In this document: positions 1-9,173 of the stretch, one piece after another
Layout of the letters: the number at the start of each line of letters is the position of its first letter
How positions within the stretch are numbered: position 1 is the first letter of the stretch
NCBI RefSeq assembly: GCF_025210605.1
Contig: NZ_JAOARI010000017.1
Span: 186,001 to 250,000, forward strand
Source: Halodesulfovibrio sp.
Lineage (GTDB): Bacteria > Desulfobacterota > Desulfovibrionia > Desulfovibrionales > Desulfovibrionaceae
DNA length: 64,000 nt
Reading direction: 5' to 3'
Translations under genes and position numbers: made by a program
Notes under the pieces: model-generated
Seen by the model: the letters and a program-made list of their open reading frames with translations, nothing else
Told to the model about the DNA's origin: nothing
The model's database searches: none

Positions 1-1686
1 CCCGTGGCATCGTCACCCAATACTCCGGCAGATGCCTTCTTTATTCAGGTAGAGCACGGAACCATCGTCAGCCAAGGTCCAGCAGCGTTGCATCAAGGCA
101 CTGTGGTTGAAATTCGAGACCTGTTTGCCAATATTCCTGCACGACTCAAATTTTTAAAAACCAAAAATACCGAAACGAAACGTTGTCAGGAATTACTGTC
201 CCGTCTTGCTTTGGCGCGTCCTGACATTGGTTTCACCTTTACCAACAACGGACGAGAAGTCTGGCGTTTTCCGCAGAATCAATCCCTTCGTGACCGTTTA
301 GCAGTCCTGTGGCCACCGGCTATTACCGACGATCTACTGCCTCTTGAACACACGCGATCCGAATATACCGTTCGCGGTCTCACAGGGCATCCTAAAAAAG
401 CACAGCGCCGTGCTGACCGTATGCTCTTTTGGGTAAACGGACGTTCCGTAAACGACAGACTTCTTATGCGCGCAGCGCGCGACGGATATAAGGGGCGTCT
501 TATCAGCAAGGAATATCCTCAAATAGCGTTGTTCCTTGAAATGTCACCAGATCTTGTCGATGCCAACGTGCATCCGGCAAAAAATGAAGTCCGTTTTCAA
601 GATGAAAACAGCGTCTATCTTTCAGTTCGGAAGGCAATAGAGCACGCACTGGAGAATATTACAGAGCTGAGTCAGACAGAAGCGACTGAGGATCCTTTTT
701 CATCTCCCGCGCCACAAGCCCCTGAAGCCATACAAACCAGTATAAATCTGGAAACACCAGCACCGAAACCCGCTGGTTTCTGGGGAGCAGCAGACGATGA
801 AAGCGTCATCGGAAACAATTCATCTACAGAAGTCTCCGGCTACGAAACAGAAGTAATGCCGACTTCTCATGCTGCGTCTAGCTCAATTTCATCTGCACAC
901 GCTGATTTTGCAGACGTCACCATCGATTTTACACCGTCACAGCAACGTGCGGAAACACCATACACACCTGCCATGGCAGTTGAGGAGCCGCCGTCACCAA
1001 CAGCAAGCCAAGGTGACCTCTCTCTTGCGCCGCAAGCATATTCTGCTTCAAGTACTGACCATGCCACAACAGTTGAATCGCAAGTTGTGCATGAGGAAGC
1101 TATAAATCACACAGAGGGAAACAGTACGGCTATCATTGGTGATCTTACGTATCTCGGGCAGCTGGCAGACACATACCTCATCATTCGGCAACGGGATGAA
1201 AAGCTTGTGCTGCTTGACCAGCATGCAGTGCATGAACGAATTTTATTTGAACGTATTAAACGTGATGCATCACAAGGACATTCACAGCTTCTTGCCCTGC
1301 CGATAAACCTCACGCTGCATCCTTCGGAATCAAGTAGACTGCAAGAAATGTGGGGCGATCTCGAAACAATCGGTTTCTCTCTTGATACAGCTGGGGAAAC
1401 CGCTGTGCGCGTCAAAGGAATTCCGACAGCACTAGACACGGCTGAAGCCAAAGAATTCTTACGTGAAATTCTTTCCGGACAAATAAGTTCAATGGAAGAC
1501 TTATGGGCTATGATGTCCTGCAAAAGTGCTATTAAAGCCGGACAAAAACTTACATCTGACGAAGCAGCCGGACTTATCGCTCAATGGCTGAAAACACCGG
1601 ATCGTACCTATTGCCCGCATGGACGTCCGGCAGTACTCCAGTTCACCATTAATGATCTGGAAAAGATGTTTAAACGCAAAGGGTAA
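1..1686 (+). CDS. mutL: DNA mismatch repair protein MutL (3' part, start lies outside the window)
   Basis: MutL couples mismatch recognition by MutS to strand incision. The reading frame is open from the first base, so the N-terminal ATPase motifs are missing. What remains is the end of the transducer domain (including ANVHPAKNEVRF), a long low-complexity Pro/Ser/Thr linker at about fragment residues 220-375, and the C-terminal dimerisation domain. That domain contains DQHAVHERILFE (from fragment residue about 406), which matches the endonuclease metal-binding pattern DQHA-x2-E-x4-E. It also has SCK and CPHGRP near the end. These motifs mark a MutL with its own nicking activity, as in bacteria without MutH. 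A terminator follows at 1731. Identity is secure; nuclease activity is inferred from the motifs. Confidence 0.96.
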   Translation, partial: PVASSPNTPADAFFIQVEHGTIVSQGPAALHQGTVVEIRDLFANIPARLKFLKTKNTETKRCQELLSRLALARPDIGFTFTNNGREVWRFPQNQSLRDRLAVLWPPAITDDLLPLEHTRSEYTVRGLTGHPKKAQRRADRMLFWVNGRSVNDRLLMRAARDGYKGRLISKEYPQIALFLEMSPDLVDANVHPAKNEVRFQDENSVYLSVRKAIEHALENITELSQTEATEDPFSSPAPQAPEAIQTSINLETPAPKPAGFWGAADDESVIGNNSSTEVSGYETEVMPTSHAASSSISSAHADFADVTIDFTPSQQRAETPYTPAMAVEEPPSPTASQGDLSLAPQAYSASSTDHATTVESQVVHEEAINHTEGNSTAIIGDLTYLGQLADTYLIIRQRDEKLVLLDQHAVHERILFERIKRDASQGHSQLLALPINLTLHPSESSRLQEMWGDLETIGFSLDTAGETAVRVKGIPTALDTAEAKEFLREILSGQISSMEDLWAMMSCKSAIKAGQKLTSDEAAGLIAQWLKTPDRTYCPHGRPAVLQFTINDLEKMFKRKG

Positions 1687-1730
1687 CATCTCCCCGTCTA
1701 TCTAATATTCCTTTATCAAAAATAACACTG

Positions 1731-1759
1731 GAGCAGCCTGAAACAGGCTGCTCTTTTTT
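1731..1759 (+). terminator. Intrinsic terminator after mutL
   Basis: GAGCAGCCTG and CAGGCTGCTC form a 10 bp stem with a very short loop, followed by a run of T. It lies 45 bases after the mutL stop codon. Confidence 0.85.
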
Positions 1760-2036
1760 CATTCCAAGTATCGCGCTACCGAATATCACGCAGCTAAACG
1801 CAATACTCTTTCATAGGGTACGATAGATATTACAACGCATTAAGAGGACTGCTCTCTTTGATTACCGTTTGTGGATTGATTTTGTCCCATAACAGCCTGC
1901 CACTTTGCTAAAAATAGCAGATACAACATCAAGAACGCTGTATTGTGAAACGGTATTCAGTGAATTTTTTTCTCCATGAATACGCACACTATTTTCCATA
2001 CCCGCAACGCTCAGAGCAGCTCCGACGGAGGCAGAA
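1760..2036. other. Non-coding gap upstream of the DUF190 gene
   Basis: No convincing gene was found here on either strand. Short frames lack ribosome binding sites and recognisable sequence. The DUF190 ribosome binding site (GGAGG) lies at the right edge. I looked for a fluoride-riboswitch pattern and for remains of a crcB gene, because DUF190 genes often sit beside crcB, and saw neither. Confidence 0.5.
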
Positions 2037-2384
2037 ATGAAAGAATGTAAAAGTGTTGAACGTATTACATGCATCATCGACGAAGATAGAACTCACGATG
2101 GCGAGCCATTATACCGCGCAATTGTTGAAGCGGCTCAAGGGCACGACCTCGGCGGCGCTACCGTAACCAAAGGTATTATGGGATACGGTGCCGGAAAAGT
2201 TTTGCGTCGTGACCGCCCGCTTGGTCGCAACTCCAACCTGCCAGTTGTAATCAGCATCGTCGACGAAGCAGAAAAGCTTGATGGGTTCTCCAAAACACTC
2301 TGCGACATGGTACAACAAGGTATTATTCTACGCGAACCTGTGACCATGTGCGTTGTTCGCCATGCCGGTGAAACAGTCGAGTAA
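2037..2384 (+). CDS. DUF190 family protein
   Basis: This 115-residue protein matches the small DUF190 family, whose members have a GlnB-like ferredoxin fold. Visible family features are the central GGATVTKGIMGYG segment, the RDRPL stretch and the PVVISIVDE strand. Molecular function is not established. Relatives are commonly encoded next to the fluoride exporter CrcB, but no crcB is adjacent here. The start is supported by GGAGG a few bases upstream of the ATG. The gene appears to be monocistronic and ends at a terminator shared with the convergent hldD operon. Confidence 0.85.
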   Translation: MKECKSVERITCIIDEDRTHDGEPLYRAIVEAAQGHDLGGATVTKGIMGYGAGKVLRRDRPLGRNSNLPVVISIVDEAEKLDGFSKTLCDMVQQGIILREPVTMCVVRHAGETVE

Positions 2385-2392
2385 CACTGCAA

Positions 2393-2433
2393 AAATAAAA
2401 AAGGTGGAGACATACATCTCCACCTTTTTTTAT
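2393..2433. terminator. Bidirectional terminator between DUF190 gene and hldD operon
   Basis: The stem is AAGGTGGAGA / TCTCCACCTT around a short loop. It has a T run on the plus side and an A-rich tract on the other side that gives a U run on the minus strand. It therefore serves both convergent transcripts. Confidence 0.9.
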
Positions 2434-2497
2434 TGCAAATTACATGTGGCAGATACACTCTGCCATATGATTTCATATGCTTTATACGCGCTAGAAA

Positions 2498-3469
2498 CTA
2501 TAAATACGGGTCTTCCTGAGCAAGGTAGTTCTGCACGTAGTCTTTTGCACCTTCTTCAAGAGAACGGAATGTTACCGGACAACCTGCATCCTGAAGACGT
2601 TTCATTGGTGCTTCTGTAAAGTACTGATACTTACCGCGCAAAATTTCCGGCATTTCAATGTAGCTGATATTAGATTCAATATCCATTGCAGCAAAAACAG
2701 AATTGGCAAGATCATTCCAAGTACGGGCATTGCCTGTACCAATATTAAAAATGCCGTTAGCCTGCGGATTTTCAAGAAGCCACCACATAGCTTCAACGCA
2801 GTCTTTTACGTATACAAAGTCACGCTTTTGCCCACCGTGCGGGTAATCCGGATGGTAAGACTTAAAGAGCTTCATCTCTTTAGTTTCACCAATCTGAGAG
2901 AATGCCTTGCAAACAACACTCATCATGTTGCCTTTATGGTATTCATTAGGACCGTACACGTTAAAGAATTTAAGAGACGCAATCTTGTCGAGACGTCCGG
3001 TACGTTCTGCCCATAGATCAAAAAGCTGCTTGGAGTAGCCATACATATTCAATGGCTTGAGCTTATGCATGGTCTCAAGAGAATCCTCAAAACCGAACTG
3101 TCCATCACCGTATGTAGCAGCAGAGCTTGCATTAATGAAACGGGCGTTGTTCATAAGCGCAAGTTCGCACATTGCTTTTGTGTATTGCAGATTGTTTTCC
3201 ATAAGGAAGTCTGCATCTTTTTCGGTGGTAGAAGAACAAGCACCCATATGGATAACTGCATCAACTTCCCAAGGAAGCTGGTCATGCATCACCATCTCAA
3301 GAAAAGTATCGCGGTGGACATATTCTTCGTATGTGCGGTTAACAAGGTTTTTCCATTTTTCTGTAGAAGCGAGGTTGTCCACAACAATAATATCTGTAAT
3401 GCCCATTTCGTTGAGCTTCCAGACCATAGCGCTGCCGATCATTCCGGCGCCACCAGTAACAATGTACAT
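2498..3469 (-). CDS. hldD: ADP-L-glycero-D-manno-heptose 6-epimerase
   Basis: HldD converts ADP-D-glycero-manno-heptose to the L-glycero form, the last step in making the heptose of the LPS inner core. This is consistent with a Gram-negative envelope. The 323-residue protein is an extended short-chain dehydrogenase. It starts with the NAD(P)-binding motif TGGAGMIG, has the catalytic YGYSK motif near residue 140, and carries the family stretches FFNVYGPNEYHKG and YPHGGQKRDFVYVKD. Length is close to the usual 310-330. It is the last gene of a four-gene minus-strand run, 19 bases after the cysteine-cluster gene. The ATG is preceded by an AGGAGG-like site. Confidence 0.96.
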   Translation of the reverse strand: MYIVTGGAGMIGSAMVWKLNEMGITDIIVVDNLASTEKWKNLVNRTYEEYVHRDTFLEMVMHDQLPWEVDAVIHMGACSSTTEKDADFLMENNLQYTKAMCELALMNNARFINASSAATYGDGQFGFEDSLETMHKLKPLNMYGYSKQLFDLWAERTGRLDKIASLKFFNVYGPNEYHKGNMMSVVCKAFSQIGETKEMKLFKSYHPDYPHGGQKRDFVYVKDCVEAMWWLLENPQANGIFNIGTGNARTWNDLANSVFAAMDIESNISYIEMPEILRGKYQYFTEAPMKRLQDAGCPVTFRSLEEGAKDYVQNYLAQEDPYL

Positions 3470-3488
3470 TATGTCCTCCTAGCAGGAG

Positions 3489-4166
3489 CTAGCTTGCTTT
3501 TTTCTCGGTAATTTTCTCAAGTTTCGGACCATGCTCAGTTTCAACTACTCGCAAGCCAAACATAGATACGGTTTCGCCAAGGGTGCGTCCAAAAAGAAAT
3601 TCCATTTCAGTTGCCGGAACTCCGGCTTTTTCCATAACAACTTTACGGAAAGCCATATCGAAACGAACTGCTTCAAGAAACTCTTCTTTTGCGGAAGGGT
3701 CTTCTTTCATGCGCTCAAAAATAGTTCCGAGGTACTCGTAACCACATTTTTCTTCATGCATCCGCACCAGTTCAGCATAGCCGTTGTTATCACCAAGAAC
3801 ATCAAAACGGGTAATGCGGTTTTCGTCGTACATTTCCTGAATTGCATCAGGATTCCAACAGTCCAGAGTTCTACATTCTGCCGGACGGTCGTTGTAGATG
3901 AAGCACAGACGATCCACTACGTTAAAAAAGCAACAAGTCCATGTGCTCTCGTTACGGCGGGTAATCTTGACAATTTCCTGCTGAAGCGGTTCAAGCTGAC
4001 CTGTAACGTTGTTACGCATCAACTCACCACGACGAAATGTCATAAGATCTTTACGTTGAAAAATACCTTTTTCGTACAGCTCTAAATCTTCTTTGTGCAG
4101 AGCAGGACCGCCCTTGGCACAACAGGTACCGCAACGGGTACATTCTTTTTGTATTTCCTGACCCAT
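3489..4166 (-). CDS. YkgJ-type cysteine-cluster protein
   Basis: This 225-residue cytoplasmic protein belongs to the YkgJ/DUF3109-like cysteine-cluster family, thought to bind zinc or an Fe-S cluster. The sequence shows CTRCGTCC at residues 10-17, then CCFF and CRTLDC further on, which is the family's usual ligand set. The C-terminal 120 residues are mostly helical and carry no recognised domain. No reaction is known. It lies 36 bases after the kinase gene and 19 before hldD, so it is probably co-transcribed, but this does not reveal a function. The start has an AAAGGAG-like site upstream. Confidence 0.8.
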   Translation of the reverse strand: MGQEIQKECTRCGTCCAKGGPALHKEDLELYEKGIFQRKDLMTFRRGELMRNNVTGQLEPLQQEIVKITRRNESTWTCCFFNVVDRLCFIYNDRPAECRTLDCWNPDAIQEMYDENRITRFDVLGDNNGYAELVRMHEEKCGYEYLGTIFERMKEDPSAKEEFLEAVRFDMAFRKVVMEKAGVPATEMEFLFGRTLGETVSMFGLRVVETEHGPKLEKITEKKAS

Positions 4167-4202
4167 GTTAGGTCTCCTTTTTTATCTGTATGGACAGTTC
4201 GT

Positions 4203-5570
4203 CTATCCCCGCACCGCTCGTACAGCAAACTGGCATGTCATGTCCTGCCAGCCGACAAACCCCATTGATGCACTTACAAACCATGCCGCCATATACGACT
4301 TTGTATCACACGTCCAGAGCGTATCCTGTGCGCTGTCCAACAACTGCGGCACACAAAACGCTCCAAGTTCCGGTGGTTCCTGCACTAGTGACGATAATTC
4401 ATCGACTGTTGGCAATCGCCAATCTTGAAAGCCTGCAAATTTTTGCTCATTCAACACCGTAATGTATGTATGAGCTTCATCCCATGTACAAGCAAATTCA
4501 CTGCCGGACTGCTGCCACTTTTTACCGGTTGCAGCATCCGTTACTGTGCCGTCTTCATTATCAACCAAATCTGCCATGCCTACGCAATCTGGTCGCCATA
4601 ATGAATCCAGTCCAAAAAATTTCTGTGCGTTATCAAGCCGAACCTTAACAGGTTCTGAACGAAGAACAGGGGCATCTGTAGGGCAAGGAGGCGTCTCGGC
4701 GAACTCGTCAATAAACCGGCACTCGTTATCTACCCGCTCGCGCCATACTTCCACTAGCGAATCAAGCGCCAACCGCATTTCTTTAGCTGTAGAAAAACGC
4801 TTTGCAGGGTCAAACGCCATTGCTCTATCAAAAAAAGCATCCCAGTCACTATCTAAATCAAGAGAATACTGGCTTGCACGCGGAACAACATTGTTTGTAT
4901 ACAGAGCTTCATCCGTAGGCAACACTCCGGTAAGCATGCGGTATAACATAACGCCCACTGAAAAAATATCCGCCCTGCCGTCTACACTGTCCGGCGCTGC
5001 TTCCTGTTCCGGCGCGGCATAATACGGAGAGCCAATCCGCTCACCTTTAGCCGTGGATGTCGGCAACATTTCCCCGCGCAAACGGGATAATCCAAAATCT
5101 ATAAGCTTGATTTCGTCCAGTCCGGTAATCATCAAGTTAAACGGCTTCACATCGCGGTGCACAATTCCAGCCTGATGCATTCTATACAGAGCATCAAGGG
5201 TCTGGGACGCGTACGAAACCGCAACCGTGAGAGGCAATTTCCGAGTTGGTGCTTCAACACGGTAACTTTCACCGATGACCATGCCAAGGTTACGACAAAA
5301 ATACTCCATCACAAAAAAAGGCGTGTCGCCCGCGGTATCGTAGTCCCATATTGCTGCAATATTGGGATGATCGAGTTTACCCATTATACGAGCTTCTGTT
5401 TCAAAACGCGTAATCAACTCGTCCCGATCAACAAGAAGCTCCATCATCTCTGATGGTTTAAGCACCTTGAGAGCTACAATTCGATCTGTAACAGGCTGAC
5501 GAGCTTTAAATACAGCTCCCATGCCGCCTCTTCCAAGAAGCCCGCATACCGTATAACGTCCAATCTTCAT
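4203..5570 (-). CDS. Hanks-type Ser/Thr protein kinase with C-terminal Lcl (DUF1566) domain
   Basis: Residues 4 to about 270 form a complete eukaryotic-like protein kinase. It has the glycine loop LGRGGMGAVF, the ATP lysine in VALKVLKP, the catalytic loop HRDVKPFNL, the DFG motif in DFGLSR, and APEQ. The last about 110 residues are an Lcl/DUF1566 domain (DAATGKKWQQSG, GFQDWRLPTVDEL). Such domains are usually found in secreted or surface proteins, but no membrane segment separates the two parts here, so both should be cytoplasmic. The gene follows a metallophosphoesterase by only 16 bases, so kinase and putative phosphatase may be made together. Substrate is unknown. Confidence 0.93.
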   Translation of the reverse strand: MKIGRYTVCGLLGRGGMGAVFKARQPVTDRIVALKVLKPSEMMELLVDRDELITRFETEARIMGKLDHPNIAAIWDYDTAGDTPFFVMEYFCRNLGMVIGESYRVEAPTRKLPLTVAVSYASQTLDALYRMHQAGIVHRDVKPFNLMITGLDEIKLIDFGLSRLRGEMLPTSTAKGERIGSPYYAAPEQEAAPDSVDGRADIFSVGVMLYRMLTGVLPTDEALYTNNVVPRASQYSLDLDSDWDAFFDRAMAFDPAKRFSTAKEMRLALDSLVEVWRERVDNECRFIDEFAETPPCPTDAPVLRSEPVKVRLDNAQKFFGLDSLWRPDCVGMADLVDNEDGTVTDAATGKKWQQSGSEFACTWDEAHTYITVLNEQKFAGFQDWRLPTVDELSSLVQEPPELGAFCVPQLLDSAQDTLWTCDTKSYMAAWFVSASMGFVGWQDMTCQFAVRAVRG

Positions 5571-5586
5571 GAAATATTCCTGTAGC

Positions 5587-6321
5587 CTACGGCATCAACC
5601 GTCTGGCGTACCGTTCCGGCAAACCGCGAGCCTTCATCTTGGCAACAGTCTCAGCGGGGTCGTATGCAACACAGCGTACAATAAGCTCATGAGACTCCGT
5701 GTCCCACACAAGATATTTTGCCCGTGGGTCACCGTCCCGTGGTTGCCCTACCGCACCTGCATTTACCATATACCGGCTGATAAAATCGAGAGTATATTCC
5801 CCTTCATGCAAATCACACCGCTCTACAACGCCGTTTGCAGCGCGTACGAGTCCCAACTCATGTGTGTGTCCAAGAAAAGCAATTTGTTCGGGAAAACGAG
5901 AAAATTTTAGCAGAACTCTTTCGTCGTCCAGTTCCCATATATATTGGAAAGCAGAACGCGGCGGTAGCCCGTGAACAAACAACGCGCCGTGTAACGAAAG
6001 GACAAGAGGGAGCGAGCGCAAGTACTGCAATGACTGTTCAGAAAGCATCAACGCTGTTTTATCCACGACCTCTATGGATTGCTTGTTGAAACAGGATCGA
6101 TACTTACTGCGCCCAACGCCAAGCTCATGATTTCCGGCAACGGAAATAATACCCCGCTCCTGTACCGCTTTTACGCATAATTCAGGGTCGGGACCATACC
6201 CCACAATATCCCCAAGAGAAATTATCTCCGAAACATCTGGAAAAGAATGGGTAATATCATGTAGCACATGAGTAAGGGCTTCATAATTTGCATGAATATC
6301 TGACAGAACTGCAATTCGCAT
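5587..6321 (-). CDS. Metallophosphoesterase (calcineurin-like, YfcE/PrpE type)
   Basis: This 244-residue protein has the two-metal phosphoesterase motifs in order: SDIHAN at residues 7-12, GDIVGYGPDP, GNHELGV, LFVHGLPP and GHTHELGL. Family members hydrolyse phosphodiesters, dinucleotide polyphosphates or phosphoproteins, and the sequence does not show which. It is the first gene of the minus-strand run followed by the Ser/Thr kinase, which makes a role in reversing kinase action possible but unproven. The ribosome binding site is weak, and I chose the first ATG because SDIHAN must be near the N-terminus. Confidence 0.9.
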   Translation of the reverse strand: MRIAVLSDIHANYEALTHVLHDITHSFPDVSEIISLGDIVGYGPDPELCVKAVQERGIISVAGNHELGVGRSKYRSCFNKQSIEVVDKTALMLSEQSLQYLRSLPLVLSLHGALFVHGLPPRSAFQYIWELDDERVLLKFSRFPEQIAFLGHTHELGLVRAANGVVERCDLHEGEYTLDFISRYMVNAGAVGQPRDGDPRAKYLVWDTESHELIVRCVAYDPAETVAKMKARGLPERYARRLMP

Positions 6322-6527
6322 ATGCGGAGCATATCAGGAAGTGATTTTGCTGACAAACTTTTGCCAGTACAATTACAGCGTTCAAAGGAGATTGAGAAAA
6401 GGCAAGGCAGAGCCACGACTACGGCATATATAATCACTGAAGATTGCACTAACCGCGCAGCTCACGTACCCTGAAAACTGGATTCTTTCTTTTACCGAAA
6501 CAATAGTACTTTTATCGAGGTAATCGT

Positions 6528-7427
6528 ATGCAAATAGCAATGATCGGGCTTGGGCGTATGGGAATGAACATGGCACGCAGACTTATCAAGGACGGGCACG
6601 AAGTTGTTGTCTGGAACCGTTCCCCTGATAAAGTTGCCACCATGGTTTCGGAAGGTGCAATTGGAGCACAATCAATTAAAGAAGCAGTACAAAAACTTAC
6701 TGCACCGCGCATAGTATGGTGCATGCTCCCTTCCGGTGCTGTCACCCAGAAAGCTCTTGGAGAAATTTTAGAAGCACTTGATTCTGACGACCTTGTCATT
6801 GAAGGCGGCAACTCTTACTGGAAAGACGATCAAAAAAACTCAAAAAAATTTGTCGAAAAAGGGTGCGGCTATATTGATGCCGGAGTTTCCGGTGGCGTGT
6901 GGGGATTAAAAGTCGGGTACTGCACCATGGTTGGCGGTAAAGACCGTTTTGTCCACCGCGCCAAACCTATTTTCGATTCTCTTGCTCCGCCACGAGGCTG
7001 GAAACATGTAGGGCCTGTTGGAGCCGGTCATTTTGTTAAAATGGTACATAATGGCATTGAATACGCCATGATGGAAGCCATTGGTGAAGGCTTTGATCTC
7101 ATGCATAACGGTCCTTTCGATCACCTTGATCTCGGCGGCATTGCAGACCTGTGGGGACAAGGTAGCGTAGTCCGGTGCTGGTTGCTCGAGCTGCTTGTTC
7201 TTGCCTATGAGCGTGACCCCGACCTTTCTTCCATTCGAGGATACGTTGACGACTCCGGCGAAGGACGCTGGACAATACTCGATGGCGTAGAAAACGGCGT
7301 TTCTGTTCCGGTGCTGGCGCAATCTCTCTTTAAGCGTTTTGAATCACGGCAGAAAGATGTTTATTCCAACAAAATTCTTGCAGCTCTTCGTAACGAATTC
7401 GGCGGTCATGCCGTTAAAAAAGAGTAG
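6528..7427 (+). CDS. gnd: 6-phosphogluconate dehydrogenase, decarboxylating (short, probably NAD-dependent class)
   Basis: The enzyme oxidises 6-phosphogluconate to ribulose 5-phosphate and CO2, the third step of the oxidative pentose phosphate pathway. At 299 residues it belongs to the short class, typically NAD-linked, rather than the about 470-residue NADP class. It shows the N-terminal dinucleotide motif GLGRMGMNMARRL, the substrate-binding stretch VSGGVWGLKVGYCTMVGG, and GAGHFVKMVHNGIEYAMMEA with the catalytic lysine. The gene ends 8 bases before zwf, so the two are co-transcribed. No lactonase gene (pgl) is nearby. Confidence 0.93.
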   Translation: MQIAMIGLGRMGMNMARRLIKDGHEVVVWNRSPDKVATMVSEGAIGAQSIKEAVQKLTAPRIVWCMLPSGAVTQKALGEILEALDSDDLVIEGGNSYWKDDQKNSKKFVEKGCGYIDAGVSGGVWGLKVGYCTMVGGKDRFVHRAKPIFDSLAPPRGWKHVGPVGAGHFVKMVHNGIEYAMMEAIGEGFDLMHNGPFDHLDLGGIADLWGQGSVVRCWLLELLVLAYERDPDLSSIRGYVDDSGEGRWTILDGVENGVSVPVLAQSLFKRFESRQKDVYSNKILAALRNEFGGHAVKKE

Positions 7428-7435
7428 GTGCGCCC

Positions 7436-9037
7436 ATGCCAAGTTTTGAAGCAACCGTTGCTCCATCCTCTGCCCCCTGTGAAGAGCGCAGACCGGACGG
7501 ATGCGGAGTAATTATTTTTGGTGCATCCGGTGACCTTGTATACAGAAAACTCCTTCCGGCACTCTTTCATCTGTTTATGCGCGAACTCATGCCGGAGCAA
7601 TTCTATATTCTTGGATTTGCCCGCACAAATATGAATGATGACGACTTTCGGAATCGAACACGGGAAGCACTCAGCGATGCCCACGAAACGAGCGATTCTG
7701 CAATTATTGACGCTTTTCTTTCCAAATGCATGTATGTCTCCGGTGACTACAAAGATCCTGAAGCCTATAAGCGCTTGCAAAAAAAAGCTGCCAGTTGCGA
7801 TTGTGATTTCTCACAAAAAGAAAATAAGCTCTTTTATCTAGCACTGCCACCACAGCTGCATCCAACAGTTGTCAGCCGGTTATCTGAATGCGGTTTAACT
7901 ATGGAAGGTGAAGATAAAAATCCGTGGGCACGCGTAGTTTTTGAAAAACCGTTCGGACACGATTTAAACTCAGCACTGGAACTGGATAAACATCTTTGCT
8001 CCATGCTCACACCGTCACAGATTTTCCGCATAGATCACTATCTCGGAAAAGAGACGGTTCAGTCCATTTTGATGCTCCGCTTTGCAAACATTATGTTCGA
8101 ACCGCTTTGGAATCAGCGCTATATTGATAACATCCAGATAACCGTAGCGGAATCCGTGGGCGTTGAGCACAGGGGCGGATACTACGAACAGGCGGGATGT
8201 CTGCGCGACATGTTCCAGAACCATATGTTGCAAATGCTCTCACTTGTCACAATGGAACCACCAACACGGTTTGAAGCAGAATTTGTTCAAGGCGAGCGGG
8301 TTAAACTGCTTAAAGCTATACGTCCGTGGTCAGAGCGTACTCTTAAGGAAAATATTGTCCGTGGACAGTACACCGCAGGAAGGCTGCACGGCAGCGACGC
8401 TATTGGGTATCACGATGAAGCAAACATCGCGAAAGATTCGCAGACAGAAACCTTTGTCGGCATGAAACTCTATATCGATAACTGGCGCTGGCAGGGAGTG
8501 CCTATATATATGCGTTCCGGCAAACGCCTCAGCATGCGCGAATCAGAAGTAGCAGTAACCTTCAAGCGTGTTCCACACTCCATGTTCGGGTTTGCTTCCC
8601 AGCACGAGATGCCAGCCAATATTCTGGTTATGAAAATTCAACCGAATGAAGGGGTCGATCTTACAATCCATACAAAGCAGCCGGGTCCCAAAACCTGTAT
8701 GGCAAGCTTATCCCTTTCGTTTAAGTACGAAGAAGTGTTCGGCATTGTTCCACCGGATGCGTATGAACGATTATTACTCGATTGTATGCTCGGAGACCGT
8801 ACCCTTTTCCTTTCCAGTGAAGGGGTAGAAGCCGCATGGACAGTCGTCGATCCAATCCTCAATTACTGGCGGGATCACCCAGAAAATGCACCACTGCATC
8901 CGTATAAATCCGGTTCATGGGGCCCTGCTGCCTCAGATGATCTTCTGCTACGAAGCGGACACCAATGGCGCAACCCACCGGAAGAACACGGAACCCATTT
9001 CAAAAGTCTGGCAAAACCGCTCATTGTGCGGAAATAA
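7436..9037 (+). CDS. zwf: Glucose-6-phosphate 1-dehydrogenase
   Basis: Zwf oxidises glucose 6-phosphate to 6-phosphogluconolactone and generates NAD(P)H. The 533-residue protein has the coenzyme motif FGASGDLVYRKLLPAL near residue 30, the signature RIDHYLGKE with the catalytic histidine in the second domain, and the conserved EKPFGHD segment. It is slightly longer than usual because of an N-terminal extension of about 20 residues and a C-terminal tail. It follows gnd by 8 bases and is closed by a strong terminator, giving a gnd-zwf operon for NADPH and pentose supply. Confidence 0.96.
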   Translation: MPSFEATVAPSSAPCEERRPDGCGVIIFGASGDLVYRKLLPALFHLFMRELMPEQFYILGFARTNMNDDDFRNRTREALSDAHETSDSAIIDAFLSKCMYVSGDYKDPEAYKRLQKKAASCDCDFSQKENKLFYLALPPQLHPTVVSRLSECGLTMEGEDKNPWARVVFEKPFGHDLNSALELDKHLCSMLTPSQIFRIDHYLGKETVQSILMLRFANIMFEPLWNQRYIDNIQITVAESVGVEHRGGYYEQAGCLRDMFQNHMLQMLSLVTMEPPTRFEAEFVQGERVKLLKAIRPWSERTLKENIVRGQYTAGRLHGSDAIGYHDEANIAKDSQTETFVGMKLYIDNWRWQGVPIYMRSGKRLSMRESEVAVTFKRVPHSMFGFASQHEMPANILVMKIQPNEGVDLTIHTKQPGPKTCMASLSLSFKYEEVFGIVPPDAYERLLLDCMLGDRTLFLSSEGVEAAWTVVDPILNYWRDHPENAPLHPYKSGSWGPAASDDLLLRSGHQWRNPPEEHGTHFKSLAKPLIVRK

Positions 9038-9051
9038 GTATTGGTACTAAT

Positions 9052-9106
9052 CACTATCAGGGGGAAGCTTATACACGAACAGCTTCCCCCTGATAGTGAA
9101 ATTTTT
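9052..9106 (+). terminator. Strong intrinsic terminator after zwf
   Basis: An 18 bp perfect stem (arms 9052-9069 and 9081-9098, CACTATCAGGGGGAAGCT and its complement) with an 11-base loop is followed by AAATTTTT. Confidence 0.92.
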
Positions 9107-9173
9107 CCAGCCCAGAACACCTATTCACGAAATCACACCTGACAGGCATGGTAGCATTTGATATATCCATAGC

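Noticed and set aside
1862-2077. A minus-strand 71-codon frame before the DUF190 gene, considered as a crcB remnant
   Set aside because: It shows no CrcB motifs or hydrophobic segments of the right kind, and it overlaps the DUF190 start.
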